Assembly (NCBI RefSeq): GCF_001522585.2
Contig: NZ_CP013372.1
Span: 2,728,001-2,792,000, forward strand
DNA from: Burkholderia sp. NRF60-BP8
GTDB taxonomy: Bacteria > Pseudomonadota > Gammaproteobacteria > Burkholderiales > Burkholderiaceae
Direction of reading: 5' to 3'
Length of the DNA stretch: 64,000 nt
How positions within the stretch are numbered: position 1 is the first letter of the stretch; each line of letters starts with the position of its first letter. The notes beneath the pieces are model-generated. The model saw only the letters and a list, made by a program, of their open reading frames with translations, was not told where the DNA came from and ran no database searches. Positions 48,950-56,894 of the stretch are shown one piece after another. A program made the position numbers and the translations under genes.

Positions 48950-49513
48950 ATGATGCGCCGTATCGCGGTGGTCGGAGACGCGTTGGAAACCGGGGGAAGC
49001 ATTCTTGCCTACGCGGGGCCGACATTCACTTTCGGCAGCCCCGGCCGTCAGGTTGCGTTGATCGGCGGTCTCGCGTTCTGCGATGCATGTCAAGGTACCG
49101 GACCGATCGCCAAGGCCGGCGGGCCACGACGCCTCAAATTCATGGGCGAAACAGCCGCGGACGGTGATGTCGTCTTATGCGGCTGCCCAACCCCACCACG
49201 CATCGTTGCGGTTCTCGCCGGCGAATCATGGTGCGACGACATGGCGGAAACGTCAGGTGTTATGACATCCGGAAGAAATCGGGATGGCAGCGTCGTGTCG
49301 ATCATCGCAGGCACTTACGACGAATCCGTCCACGTCATCGGAAGTGGTGCGTCAATCGGTTATCCGTACGTTATCGAAACGTCGGACGGACGCATCCACT
49401 CGGGCCACCTCGACGACCGCGGTTATCTGCCGCGCATTCACACTGCGAGTGAGGATGAATACATCGTCTACTGGGGCGACGAAGCCCTCGCCAGATTGAG
49501 CGGGGACGCATAA
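48950..49513 (+). CDS. PAAR-domain protein, type VI secretion spike tip
   Basis: The 187-residue protein has an N-terminal PAAR fold (about 1-95): IAVVGDALETGGSILAYAGPTFTFGSPGRQVALIGGLAFCDACQGTGPIAKAG, then GETAADGDVVLCGCPTPPRIVA. PAAR proteins cap the VgrG spike and carry effectors. The C-terminal 90 residues are not a known toxin and look like a beta-rich adaptor. GGAG lies seven bases before the ATG pair. Its stop overlaps the tae4 start (TAATG), tying it to that effector as its likely carrier. GC content is below the neighbourhood. Confidence 0.82.
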   Translation: MMRRIAVVGDALETGGSILAYAGPTFTFGSPGRQVALIGGLAFCDACQGTGPIAKAGGPRRLKFMGETAADGDVVLCGCPTPPRIVAVLAGESWCDDMAETSGVMTSGRNRDGSVVSIIAGTYDESVHVIGSGASIGYPYVIETSDGRIHSGHLDDRGYLPRIHTASEDEYIVYWGDEALARLSGDA

Positions 49514-50106
49514 TGCCGAACCCGAGAACAGCCGTGAAGACGACCGCCGTGCCGAAATCGCACAAGGTAGTCGAGTTGAAGTCCGTGACGTTTTCCGAGC
49601 TCTGGAACAACTACCCGCACGGAAACCCGTACGATGATCCGAACGGACAGTACAAGAACCAGTGTGCGATCCGGATAAGTGTGACGCTGCACAAGGTCGG
49701 CATCGCAATGAAGTCGTTTTCGCAGAAACAGGTTCGGCCGATGCCTGGCAAACCGACGCTGGGCCGACTTCTGATCGACGGCAAGCCGACCGCGACTCGC
49801 GCATACGAGCTCGCGGAGTGGTTGAAGCTGCGGCCGGTCGCGGGCGTACTGGCTCCCGAGAACATCACGGGACCGAATTGGGCGCGTAAGGTATCCGGGC
49901 GGACCGGAATCATATTCTTCGACGGCTATTGGCTGCAGGATGGCGACTCACCAGACAACTTGAGTGGCGGTCACATCGACCTCTGGAACGGGAGCAAACT
50001 CACCGGCTTCGGATCGGGCGTGCGGATTTCATGGAATATAGTCTTACCGGGCATCTGGTCGGATTTCCGAAATTCGAAAACTATCTTGTTTTTTCCCGTC
50101 CAATGA
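49513..50106 (+). CDS. tae4: Type VI secretion amidase effector Tae4
   Basis: The 197-residue protein matches Tae4, a periplasm-acting peptidoglycan amidase (DL-endopeptidase) injected into rivals. The nucleophile Cys51 is in YKNQCAIRISVTL and His154 in GGHIDLWNGSKLTG, with the family motif order and spacing. The preceding FSELWNNYPHGNPYDDP also fits the Tae4 N-terminus. There is no signal peptide, as expected for a T6SS cargo. It overlaps the PAAR gene (TAATG) and the next small gene (ATGA), making a tight three-gene unit. GC is lower than in flanking genes, suggesting transfer. Confidence 0.88.
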   Translation: MPNPRTAVKTTAVPKSHKVVELKSVTFSELWNNYPHGNPYDDPNGQYKNQCAIRISVTLHKVGIAMKSFSQKQVRPMPGKPTLGRLLIDGKPTATRAYELAEWLKLRPVAGVLAPENITGPNWARKVSGRTGIIFFDGYWLQDGDSPDNLSGGHIDLWNGSKLTGFGSGVRISWNIVLPGIWSDFRNSKTILFFPVQ

Positions 50107-50330
50107 AACTCGTGACTGTGGTAGTAGGCGCACTTGTCGGTGGGGCACTCGCGACAATGATCTGTTGGGGAGCGCTCTACGTGTACGGGGCATTCGTCCT
50201 GCGCGGCAAGGGAAGCCTCTTCGACACGAACCCCGAGATCGCGAATCTGTTTTTCGCCGCATGGGGCGGATTGATTTTAATTTTCGCAATGGCCGCCGCA
50301 GTTGTCGTGACTCGCAGGAAATCCCATTAA
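50103..50330 (+). CDS. Small two-helix membrane protein, candidate Tae4 immunity protein
   Basis: This 75-residue protein starts in an ATGA overlap with tae4, the normal place for an immunity gene. It has two predicted membrane helices (about 4-32 and 50-69) joined by a short polar loop (LRGKGSLFDTNPEIAN) and a basic tail TRRKSH, so both ends should be cytoplasmic with the loop in the periplasm. It does not resemble Tai4, which is a soluble periplasmic protein of about 100-130 residues with a signal peptide. It may be a novel membrane-bound immunity protein; a membrane partner of another kind is possible. Confidence 0.6.
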   Translation: MKLVTVVVGALVGGALATMICWGALYVYGAFVLRGKGSLFDTNPEIANLFFAAWGGLILIFAMAAAVVVTRRKSH

Positions 50331-50355
50331 CCATCCGGCCCACGGGCAATGCAAA

Positions 50356-50677
50356 ATGAGACGCGTCGGATACTCGCCCCTGTACTGGATCGCCGGCCTG
50401 ATCGCGACTTGGCTCGCATGCTGGATCGGAAGCCGGATCAACTGGCGAATTCATATCGGCTTGCGACTGCCTTCGGGCCGGTTGCCATGAGATCGACCTG
50501 TGCTCACCGCCGTGACCGCTTGTCGCTCTGCTAGTCGGGTTTCAGATTGGGCCATCGCTCGAGTTTGCCTTCGCGGGCTGGAGAGTAGGGCGGCGACGAG
50601 CAACACCGCAAAAGGTACCGTGCTCCTTGGCCACATTGATTACCGCTACGATGCTGTTTTTCTCGCTTCGTATGTAA
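50356..50677 (+). pseudogene. Possible decayed small membrane-protein gene
   Basis: A 44-codon frame (50356-50490) encodes a membrane helix (YWIAGLIATWLACWIG) and then stops. About 35 bases on, another frame of the same strand, open to the TAA at 50675, reads as further membrane protein (LVALLVGFQIGPSLEFAFAGW, then basic residues and LATLITATMLFF) but has no start codon. One gene broken by a frameshift and a stop would explain both. It follows the Tae4 unit and may be a second immunity-like gene. No good ribosome site is visible. This is a weak call. Confidence 0.3.
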
Positions 50678-50741
50678 TTCGCTGAGTCAGCATCGCGCAG
50701 TAACCCATCCCCTCTCTACCGCTCGACCGACCTACGAACAG

Positions 50742-50763
50742 AAAAGGCGCCCGAAGGCGCCTT
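50742..50763 (-). terminator. Rho-independent terminator of hpnM
   Basis: Read on the minus strand, AAGGCGCC-TTCG-GGCGCCTT is an 8-bp stem with a stable tetraloop followed by TTCTGTT. It lies 29 bases after the hpnM stop. Confidence 0.85.
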
Positions 50764-50792
50764 CCTTGCATCCGAACGACGCGCAACAGCCG

Positions 50793-51389
50793 TCAGTTCG
50801 TCCGCGAATTGTGCTTCTGCAAATACGCGATCAGCCCGTCGATCCCGCCCGTCGCGATCTGGTTCTTGAACTGACCCTGGTAGACCTGGATCAGCCACGC
50901 ACCCGACATGTCGATGTCGTAGATCTTCCAGTCGTTGCCGACCTTGCCGAGACGATAGCCGACCGACTGGCTGTCGCCCGGCGTCGTGACCGTCGACTGC
51001 ACGAGCGCGTCGGCGCCCGACGCGCCGCCGGCCTTGAACGAGAACTTCGCGTCCTGGTTGCCGAGCTGCGCGAGCGACGCGGCATAGGTGCGCGTCATCA
51101 GCAACCGGAACTGCTTGTACAGCTCCTGCTGCTGTTGCGGCGTGGCCTGCTTCCACGCGTCGCCGATCGCGATGCGCGTCGTGCGCTCGAAGTTCGTCAC
51201 GGGCAGGAAACGCTGCTCGACGACTTGCGTGATTTTCGCCATGTCGCCGCCGCGCGCGGCCGGATCGGCCTTCATCGCATTGACGGTGCCCTCGACCGCG
51301 GTGCGGACGACGTCGACCGGCGCGCTCTGCGCGAAAGCGGAAACTGACACGGCGGCCGCCGCGACGAAAGCAAACAAATGACGTTTCAT
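50793..51389 (-). CDS. hpnM: Hopanoid-associated MlaC/Ttg2D-like protein HpnM
   Basis: The 198-residue periplasmic protein has a signal peptide (about 1-21, ending SAFAQ) and one MlaC/Ttg2 lipid-binding domain. ERTTRIAIGDAWKQATPQQQQELYKQFRLLMTRTYAASL is the family core, followed by the VGYRLGKVGNDWKIYDIDMSGAWLIQVYQGQF strands. Its divergence from hpnN and closeness to mlaA and hpnDEFG place it in hopanoid traffic. By analogy with MlaC it would ferry lipid between membranes. It ends at a strong terminator. Confidence 0.87.
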   Translation of the reverse strand: MKRHLFAFVAAAAVSVSAFAQSAPVDVVRTAVEGTVNAMKADPAARGGDMAKITQVVEQRFLPVTNFERTTRIAIGDAWKQATPQQQQELYKQFRLLMTRTYAASLAQLGNQDAKFSFKAGGASGADALVQSTVTTPGDSQSVGYRLGKVGNDWKIYDIDMSGAWLIQVYQGQFKNQIATGGIDGLIAYLQKHNSRTN

Positions 51390-51448
51390 ACGAATTTCGC
51401 ACTCGATGGGAAAAAACGGCCGGCGCTTTGCATCGGCCGGTGGAGCAA

Positions 51449-51454
51449 AGTATA
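51449..51454 (-). promoter_or_regulatory. Likely -10 element of hpnM
   Basis: Minus-strand TATACT within CCGGTATACTTTGC, 60 bases before the hpnM start. Nearly the same sequence precedes hpnN on the other strand. No strong -35 is seen. Confidence 0.4.
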
Positions 51455-51671
51455 CCGGGCCTGACGCCGCGTTGCCGCCCGGTGACCGACTGTTACCTTT
51501 CAGCGCCGTTTGTCACAGGCCCGCGAACGGGGCGTCGACGCCCTGCCGCGCCGATTATGTCAATATCCTCATACAAATGAACCGGCCGCGCGATCCGTTT
51601 GCCGCGCCGGGAGCAAATATCCTTCCCGCCCCGAATCTCCCAACGTCACGACCGTCGCGTCGTCGCGCCGG

Positions 51672-51677
51672 TATACT
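51672..51677 (+). promoter_or_regulatory. Likely -10 element of hpnN
   Basis: TATACT within CCGGTATACTTGGC, 39 bases before the hpnN start, almost identical to the hpnM element. No strong -35 is visible, so an activator may be needed. Apart from the two -10 elements I see nothing further in this 326-base divergent region. Confidence 0.4.
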
Positions 51678-51715
51678 TGGCTACTTTGCCCTTGCCAGCC
51701 GCTCCCCACCGCCAC

Positions 51716-54349
51716 ATGGTGACATCTCTCATCGTCCGACTCGTTGCGTGGTCGGTGCGCCGCCCCGTCTGGGTCGTCGTCCTGTCGCTCGTCATCGCCG
51801 CCTTCAGCGGCGTCTACGTCGCGCAGCATTTCAAGATCAACACCGACATCAGCAAGCTCGTCGATGCGGAACCGCAATGGGCCGCGCTCGGCAAGGCCGT
51901 CGATAAGGCGTTCCCGCAACGCAACGGCACGATCCTCGCGGTCGTCGAGGCGCCCGCGCCCGAATTCGCGACGGCCGCCGCGCATGCGCTGACCGAAGCG
52001 CTGCGCAAGGATGCCGACGCCGGCCGCATCGGCCCGGTCGCCGAACCGGGCGGCGGGCCGTTCTTCGAGCACAACGGGCTGCTGTTCCTGTCGCCGCAGG
52101 ATGTTTCCGATACGACCGAGCAACTCGCGAGCGCGCGTCCGCTCGTCAATGAACTCGCGAAGAACCCGAGCCTCACCGGGCTCGCCACCACGCTGTCCAC
52201 CACGCTCGGCCAGCCGCTCCTGACCGGCCAGGTGAAGCTGCCCGCGATGGCGAAGCTGCTCGCGCGCAGCGCGGCGACGGTCGACGACGTGCTGGCCGGC
52301 AAGCCGGCCGCGTTCTCGTGGCGCGCGCTGGTCGACAACGATGCCGCGCGGCAGCCCGCGCGCGCGTTCGTCACCGTGCAGCCGGTGGTCAACTACGGCG
52401 CGCTGAAGGCCGGCGCGGCAACGAGCCAGGTGATCCGCGACGCCGCCCGCTCGCTCGACCTCGAAAAACGCTACGGCGCGGTCGTGCGCCTGACCGGCGA
52501 ACAACCGCTCGCCGACGACGAATTCGCGTCGGTCGAAGACGGCGCCGCGCTCAACGGCGCGCTCACACTGCTCGCCGTGCTCGTCATCCTGTGGCTGGCG
52601 CTGCGCTCGAAGCGGATGATCGGTTCGGTGCTCGTCACGCTGTTCGTCGGCCTCGTCGTGACGGCCGCGCTCGGCCTCGCGATGGTCGGCTCGCTGAACA
52701 TGATCTCGGTCGCGTTCATGGTGCTGTTCGTCGGCCTCGGCGTCGACTTCTCGATCCAGTACGGCGTGAAGTACCGCGAGGAACGCTTCCGCGACGCGCG
52801 CATCGATCACGCACTGATCGGCGCCGCGCACTCGATGGGCATGCCGCTCGCGCTGGCCACCGCGGCCGTCGCGGCGAGCTTCTTCTCGTTCATCCCCACC
52901 GCCTATCGCGGCGTATCCGAGCTCGGCATGATCGCGGGCGTCGGGATGTTCGTCGCGCTGCTGACCACGCTCACGCTGCTGCCCGCGTTGCTGCGTCTGT
53001 TCGCGCCGCCGGGCGAATCGAAGACGCCGGGCTTTCCGTGGCTCGCGCCGGTCGACGATTACCTCGATCGCCATCGCAAGCCGATCCTGATCGGCACGCT
53101 CGCGGTCGTGATCGGCGCGCTGCCGCTGCTCGCGTTCCTGCATTTCGACTTCAACCCGCTGCACCTGAAGGATCCGAACAGCGAATCGATGGCGACGCTG
53201 CTCGCGCTGAAGGATTCGCCGCAAGCCGCCGTCAACGACGTCACGCTGCTCGCGCCGTCGCTCGCGCAAGCCGATGCGGCCGCGAAGCGCCTCGACGCGT
53301 TGCCCGAAGTCGGCCGCACGACCACGCTGTCGACCTTCATCCCCGCCGACCAGCCGGCCAAGCGCGCGGCGATCGCCGGAGCCGCGAGCGAGCTGCTGCC
53401 CGCGCTGACGCAGCCGGCCGCGCCGCCCGCGACCGACGCGCAGCGCGTGGCCGCGCTCAAACGCGTGTCCGACCTGCTGAGCTATGCGGCCGAAGATCAC
53501 CCGGGCCCGGGCGCCGCGGCCGCGCAGCACCTGTCCGCGTCGCTCGCGAAGCTCGCCGCCGCCGACAGCGCGACGCGCGATCGCGCCGAACGTGCGTTCT
53601 CCGATACGCTGCGCATCGCGCTCGACCAGCTCGCGTCGCTGCTGCAGCCGCAGGACATCACGCGCGAATCGCTGCCGCCGGCGCTCGTGCGCGACTGGGT
53701 CGCGCCGGACGGCCACGCGCTCGTGCAGATCTCGCCGAAGGTGCCGAAGGGCGTCGACCCGAACGACGACACGATGCTGCGCCGTTTCGCGAAGGCCGTG
53801 AAGGCCGCGGAGCCGGGCGCGACCGGCGGGCCGATCTCGATCCTGCATTCGGCCGACACGATCATCAACGCGTTCCTGCACGCGGCGCTGTGGTCGATCA
53901 TCTCGATCACGATCCTGCTGTGGGTCACGCTGCGCCGCTTCGGCGACGTGCTGCGCACGCTGGTGCCGCTGCTCGTGTCGGGCATCGTGACGCTCGAGAT
54001 GTGCGTCGTGCTCGGCATGTCGCTGAACTTCGCGAACATCATCGCGCTGCCGCTGATGCTCGGCGTCGGCGTCGCGTTCAAGGTGTATTTCGTGATGGCG
54101 TGGCGCGCGGGGCAGACGGGGCTGCTGCATTCGAGCCTCACGCACGCCGTGCTGTTCAGCGCCGCGACGACGGCGACCGCATTCGGCAGTCTGTGGCTGT
54201 CGCACCATCCGGGCACGTCGAGCATGGGCAAGCTGCTCGCGCTGGCCCTGACCTGTACGCTGATCGGCGCCGTGGTGTTCCAGCCCGTCCTGATGGGCAA
54301 ACCGCGCGTCAAACGCGCCAAGAACCAATCGCAAGGAATCAATGAATAA
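51716..54349 (+). CDS. hpnN: Hopanoid RND (MmpL-like) transporter HpnN
   Basis: The 877-residue inner-membrane protein has the 12-helix RND layout: helix 1 (about 14-32), a periplasmic domain, helices 2-6 (about 270-435), a second periplasmic domain, and helices 8-12 (about 715-855). [21 protein letters not shown] and [21 protein letters not shown] are RND/SSD-like motifs with the conserved acidic residue. HpnN moves hopanoids to the outer membrane in Rhodopseudomonas and Burkholderia. The ATG at 51716 is chosen because it opens directly on the first helix. It overlaps mlaA by 8 bases. Confidence 0.92.
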   Translation: MVTSLIVRLVAWSVRRPVWVVVLSLVIAAFSGVYVAQHFKINTDISKLVDAEPQWAALGKAVDKAFPQRNGTILAVVEAPAPEFATAAAHALTEALRKDADAGRIGPVAEPGGGPFFEHNGLLFLSPQDVSDTTEQLASARPLVNELAKNPSLTGLATTLSTTLGQPLLTGQVKLPAMAKLLARSAATVDDVLAGKPAAFSWRALVDNDAARQPARAFVTVQPVVNYGALKAGAATSQVIRDAARSLDLEKRYGAVVRLTGEQPLADDEFASVEDGAALNGALTLLAVLVILWLALRSKRMIGSVLVTLFVGLVVTAALGLAMVGSLNMISVAFMVLFVGLGVDFSIQYGVKYREERFRDARIDHALIGAAHSMGMPLALATAAVAASFFSFIPTAYRGVSELGMIAGVGMFVALLTTLTLLPALLRLFAPPGESKTPGFPWLAPVDDYLDRHRKPILIGTLAVVIGALPLLAFLHFDFNPLHLKDPNSESMATLLALKDSPQAAVNDVTLLAPSLAQADAAAKRLDALPEVGRTTTLSTFIPADQPAKRAAIAGAASELLPALTQPAAPPATDAQRVAALKRVSDLLSYAAEDHPGPGAAAAQHLSASLAKLAAADSATRDRAERAFSDTLRIALDQLASLLQPQDITRESLPPALVRDWVAPDGHALVQISPKVPKGVDPNDDTMLRRFAKAVKAAEPGATGGPISILHSADTIINAFLHAALWSIISITILLWVTLRRFGDVLRTLVPLLVSGIVTLEMCVVLGMSLNFANIIALPLMLGVGVAFKVYFVMAWRAGQTGLLHSSLTHAVLFSAATTATAFGSLWLSHHPGTSSMGKLLALALTCTLIGAVVFQPVLMGKPRVKRAKNQSQGINE

Positions 54350-55334
54350 GGTGCGAATCATTGCGGCGACCGTCGCCGCCAGCGCGATGCTGACCGGCTG
54401 CGCGACGGGACCGAACCGCAATCCCAACGACCCGCTCGAGCCGATGAACCGGGCGATGTACAAGTTCAACGACACGGTCGATTCGAACATCGCGGTGCCG
54501 ATCGCGAAGGGTTACCAGAAGATCACGCCGACGCCGGTGCGCACCGCGATCAGCAACTTCTTCTCGAACCTCGGCGATCTCGGCAACATGGCGAACAACC
54601 TGCTGCAGTTGCGCATCACCGATGCGACGCAGGATCTGATGCGCGTGGCGATGAACTCGGTGTTCGGAGTCGCCGGCCTGATCGACATCGCGACGCCGGC
54701 CGGGCTGCCGAAGCATCATCAGGATTTCGGGCTGACGATGGCGCGCTGGGGCATGCCGTCCGGCCCGTACCTCGTGCTGCCCGTGTTCGGGCCGAGCACG
54801 ATCCGCGACGGCGTCGGCCGCGCGGTGGACGTGCGCTTCAACCTGCTGAACTACATCGAGCCGGCCGCGCGCAATCCGATGTACATCGCGCAGTTCATCA
54901 GCGCGCGCTCGGACCTGCTCGGCGCGACCGACCTGCTGAAGCAGGCCGCGCTCGACCCGTATTCGTTCGTGCGCGACGCGTACCTGCAGCAGCGCAAGTC
55001 GTTGACGTACCGGAGCCAGTCGGCGTCGGCCGCGCCGCCGAGCTACAACGAACCGGGCGAATCGGGTGCCGTGCCGGCGGCCGCGCCGGGCGTGCCGGGG
55101 CTCCCGAACTACGAGGATCCGGGCGACGCGGGCGGCGCATCGGGCGCCACGCCGAACAACGCACCGGCCGCGCCGGGATTGCCGCAGTACGACGATCCGG
55201 GTGCCGACAACGCGATGCCCGCAAGCGCACCGGCGGCCGCTTCGGCCGGTGCGACGACGGCGCCGGCCGCCAACGGCGCGCCGATCGCGCCGGCGATGCC
55301 GACGCTGCCCGCGAGCAGCCCGGCCGCGCGGTAA
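54342..55334 (+). CDS. mlaA: MlaA/VacJ family outer-membrane lipoprotein
   Basis: The 330-residue protein has a lipoprotein signal with lipobox LTGC (Cys20) and the MlaA core [65 protein letters not shown]. MlaA forms a ring in the outer membrane that removes or passes lipid. The C-terminal tail (about 225-330) is Pro/Ala/Gly-rich with repeats of Y-x-[DE]-P-G, absent from E. coli MlaA. Its start lies inside the end of hpnN (ATGAATAA), implying coupled translation and a joint role in hopanoid or lipid traffic. Confidence 0.9.
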   Translation: MNKVRIIAATVAASAMLTGCATGPNRNPNDPLEPMNRAMYKFNDTVDSNIAVPIAKGYQKITPTPVRTAISNFFSNLGDLGNMANNLLQLRITDATQDLMRVAMNSVFGVAGLIDIATPAGLPKHHQDFGLTMARWGMPSGPYLVLPVFGPSTIRDGVGRAVDVRFNLLNYIEPAARNPMYIAQFISARSDLLGATDLLKQAALDPYSFVRDAYLQQRKSLTYRSQSASAAPPSYNEPGESGAVPAAAPGVPGLPNYEDPGDAGGASGATPNNAPAAPGLPQYDDPGADNAMPASAPAAASAGATTAPAANGAPIAPAMPTLPASSPAAR

Positions 55335-55363
55335 CGCCGCAACCGCGGTCGCGCAAAAGCAAA

Positions 55364-55376
55364 GAGCGCTGCATGG
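55364..55376. terminator. Left half of a terminator split by the IS element
   Basis: GAGCGCTG (55364-55371) plus the duplicated loop bases CATGG (55372-55376). The matching CAGCGCTC and T6 are at 56833-56846 on the far side of the IS. Before insertion this was an 8-bp stem with a 5-base loop between the convergent mlaA and hpnG genes. Confidence 0.85.
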
Positions 55377-55401
55377 TGAACTGACCCCAAGAAGTTGGAT
55401 G
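55377..55401. repeat. Left inverted repeat of the IS element
   Basis: It begins TGAACTGACCCC and ends AAGTTGGATG. It matches the reverse complement of 56803-56827 at 21 of 25 positions. Confidence 0.85.
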
Positions 55402-55415
55402 GTCGGAACGGGCGG

Positions 55416-56303
55416 TTAAGCCGATGAGGGCTGGGTCCTGTACTGCACGGGACTCAGCCCTTTTAGTTTGGTCTTGATGCGTTGGTGATTGTAGTAGTGG
55501 ATGTATTGGCGCAAGCCGTCTCGAAGCTGCTCGATGCTGGCGAACTTGTTCAGATAGAAGAACTCCGCCTTCAGCGTCCCAAAGAAGCTTTCCATCGCGG
55601 CGTTGTCCAGGCAGTTGCCTTTGCGAGACATGCTTTGGGTTAAGCCGCGAGCTGCGAGCTGCCGTCGATACGCCGGCATCTGGTACTGCCAGCCCTGATC
55701 GGAATGGAGAAGCGGTGCATCCAGTGGAGTCAGCTTGACCAGGGCCTTCTTGAGCATGTTCCCCACGAGTCTGAAATGCGGGCGTCTCTGCGTCTCATAA
55801 GCGATGATCTCCCCGTTGTAGAGATCCATAACCGGGGAGAGATAAAGTTTGTCGCCCTGTACATTGAACTCCGTCACGTCGGTAACCCACTTCTGATTCG
55901 GCCGTTCGGCGCGGAATTGCCTTTCCAGCCGATTCGGCACCTGAGCCCGTTCCCCGCGGTAGGAGCGATACTTCTTGGGCCGCACTAGGGATTTCAACCC
56001 AAGTACTTGCATCAAGCGCTGCACGGTCTTGTGATTGATCGCTTGTCCCGCCCGGCGCAGTTCGGCCGTCACACGCCGGTAGCCATAGCGGCCCTTGTGG
56101 CGTTCGTAGATTTGCCGGATGCGCACTTTCAGGTTGGCGTACTTATCGCCGGCCATCTGCACTTTGGCTTGATAGTAGAACGTGCTGCGAGCTAGTCCGG
56201 CAGCCCTCAGCAGGTCCGATAAATCGTGGTCTTGCCTCAGTTCAAGCACTAACTGCGCTTTTTCTGCGCAGCGGCCTCTTTGGCCTGAACCAAGGCATTC
56301 CAT
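55416..56303 (-). CDS. IS3-family transposase OrfB (DDE integrase)
   Basis: This frame holds the rve integrase core. The catalytic acids are in WVTDVTEFNV (first Asp), LLHSDQGWQY (second Asp) and NAAMESFFGTLKAE (Glu), followed by the typical YIHYYNHQRIKTKLKGLSPVQYR end. An HTH_21 region (RIRQIYERHKGRYGYRRVTAELRRAG) precedes it. It overlaps orfA out of frame; the active enzyme is normally an OrfAB fusion made by -1 frameshifting at the A5G run near 56258-56264. The stated start only marks the open frame. Confidence 0.92.
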   Translation of the reverse strand: MECLGSGQRGRCAEKAQLVLELRQDHDLSDLLRAAGLARSTFYYQAKVQMAGDKYANLKVRIRQIYERHKGRYGYRRVTAELRRAGQAINHKTVQRLMQVLGLKSLVRPKKYRSYRGERAQVPNRLERQFRAERPNQKWVTDVTEFNVQGDKLYLSPVMDLYNGEIIAYETQRRPHFRLVGNMLKKALVKLTPLDAPLLHSDQGWQYQMPAYRRQLAARGLTQSMSRKGNCLDNAAMESFFGTLKAEFFYLNKFASIEQLRDGLRQYIHYYNHQRIKTKLKGLSPVQYRTQPSSA

Positions 56304-56776
56304 TTTTTTAGGTACGCCACCTCCGCGCGCAGATATTTGAGTTCCGCGAGTAGTGCTTCACGCGTAAGCGTGTCCTTGGTCTCAACATCTGTCGGCTTGG
56401 CGGGCGGTATCGGCGTCGGCATTTTTCTCGGGCGTCCTTTGGGCTTGGGCGCCAATGCGCCCAGACCACCTTCATGATACTGGCGTTCCCATCCGCTTAC
56501 GGCATCCCTGCCTCGAAGGTTAAACAGTGCCGCGACCTGACGATAAGACAACTGATCGCGCCACATCCTGCGCAGCACCCTGAGCTTGAATGCCGCACTG
56601 TATCGGCTGTATTTCTTGCGCAGCCCGGCAGCCCCATGCTGCTCATAGCTTGATACCCAGCGCTGTACCGTCCCGGGATGCAAGCCAAACTCCCGAGCGA
56701 TGCTCTTGTAGCCGTATCGGCCAGGTGCGTAACGCCTCACCACTTCTCGCTTAAATTTCTCGTCGTACTTCGCCAT
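56249..56776 (-). CDS. IS3-family transposase OrfA (DNA-binding part)
   Basis: The 175-residue protein has two helix-turn-helix units (YGYKSIAREFGLHPGTVQRWVSSYEQHG and LSYRQVAALFNLRGRDAVSGWERQY), a basic proline-rich linker, and a C-terminal leucine-zipper-like helix (LTREALLAELKYLRAEVAYLKKWNALVQ). This is the IS150-group pattern. ATG 56776 begins MAKYDEKFK. The end codes AAA-AAG before the stop, the slippery stretch that allows fusion to OrfB. Confidence 0.92.
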   Translation of the reverse strand: MAKYDEKFKREVVRRYAPGRYGYKSIAREFGLHPGTVQRWVSSYEQHGAAGLRKKYSRYSAAFKLRVLRRMWRDQLSYRQVAALFNLRGRDAVSGWERQYHEGGLGALAPKPKGRPRKMPTPIPPAKPTDVETKDTLTREALLAELKYLRAEVAYLKKWNALVQAKEAAAQKKRS

Positions 56777-56802
56777 GAAAAACACCCCACAGGTTGGATT
56801 CG

Positions 56803-56827
56803 CATCCAACTTTTGGGGTGCAGTTCA
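56803..56827. repeat. Right inverted repeat of the IS element
   Basis: Its reverse complement begins TGAACTGCACCCC and ends AAGTTGGATG. It is followed by the target duplication CATGG. Confidence 0.85.
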
Positions 56828-56846
56828 CATGGCAGCGCTCTTTTTT
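56828..56846. terminator. Right half of the split terminator
   Basis: CATGG (target duplication), then CAGCGCTC and TTTTTT. Together with 55364-55371 this was the bidirectional terminator between mlaA and hpnG. Confidence 0.85.
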
Positions 56847-56894
56847 CGTCCGCGCGAAACGCGAACCGGAAAGCGGGAAGGAGGGGGGCGCCGC

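Larger units (their letters stand above)
55377..56827 (-). mobile_element. IS3-family (IS150-like) insertion sequence, 1451 bp
   Basis: The element carries two overlapping transposase frames on the minus strand and ends in imperfect inverted repeats of 25 bp (21 matches) starting TGAACTG and containing AAGTTGGATG. It is flanked by the direct repeat CATGG (55372-55376 and 56828-56832). Both frames are intact and the duplication is perfect, so insertion looks recent and the element may still be active. GC content is well below that of the host genes. Confidence 0.93.

Noticed and set aside
50451..50636. A 61-codon minus-strand frame with a weak signal-peptide look
   Set aside because: The start has no suitable ribosome site, composition is poor, and it opposes the possible decayed gene.
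51569..54490. A 973-codon minus-strand open frame opposite hpnN
   Set aside because: It is antisense to a clear RND transporter and its translation is low-complexity Arg/Glu/Gln sequence.
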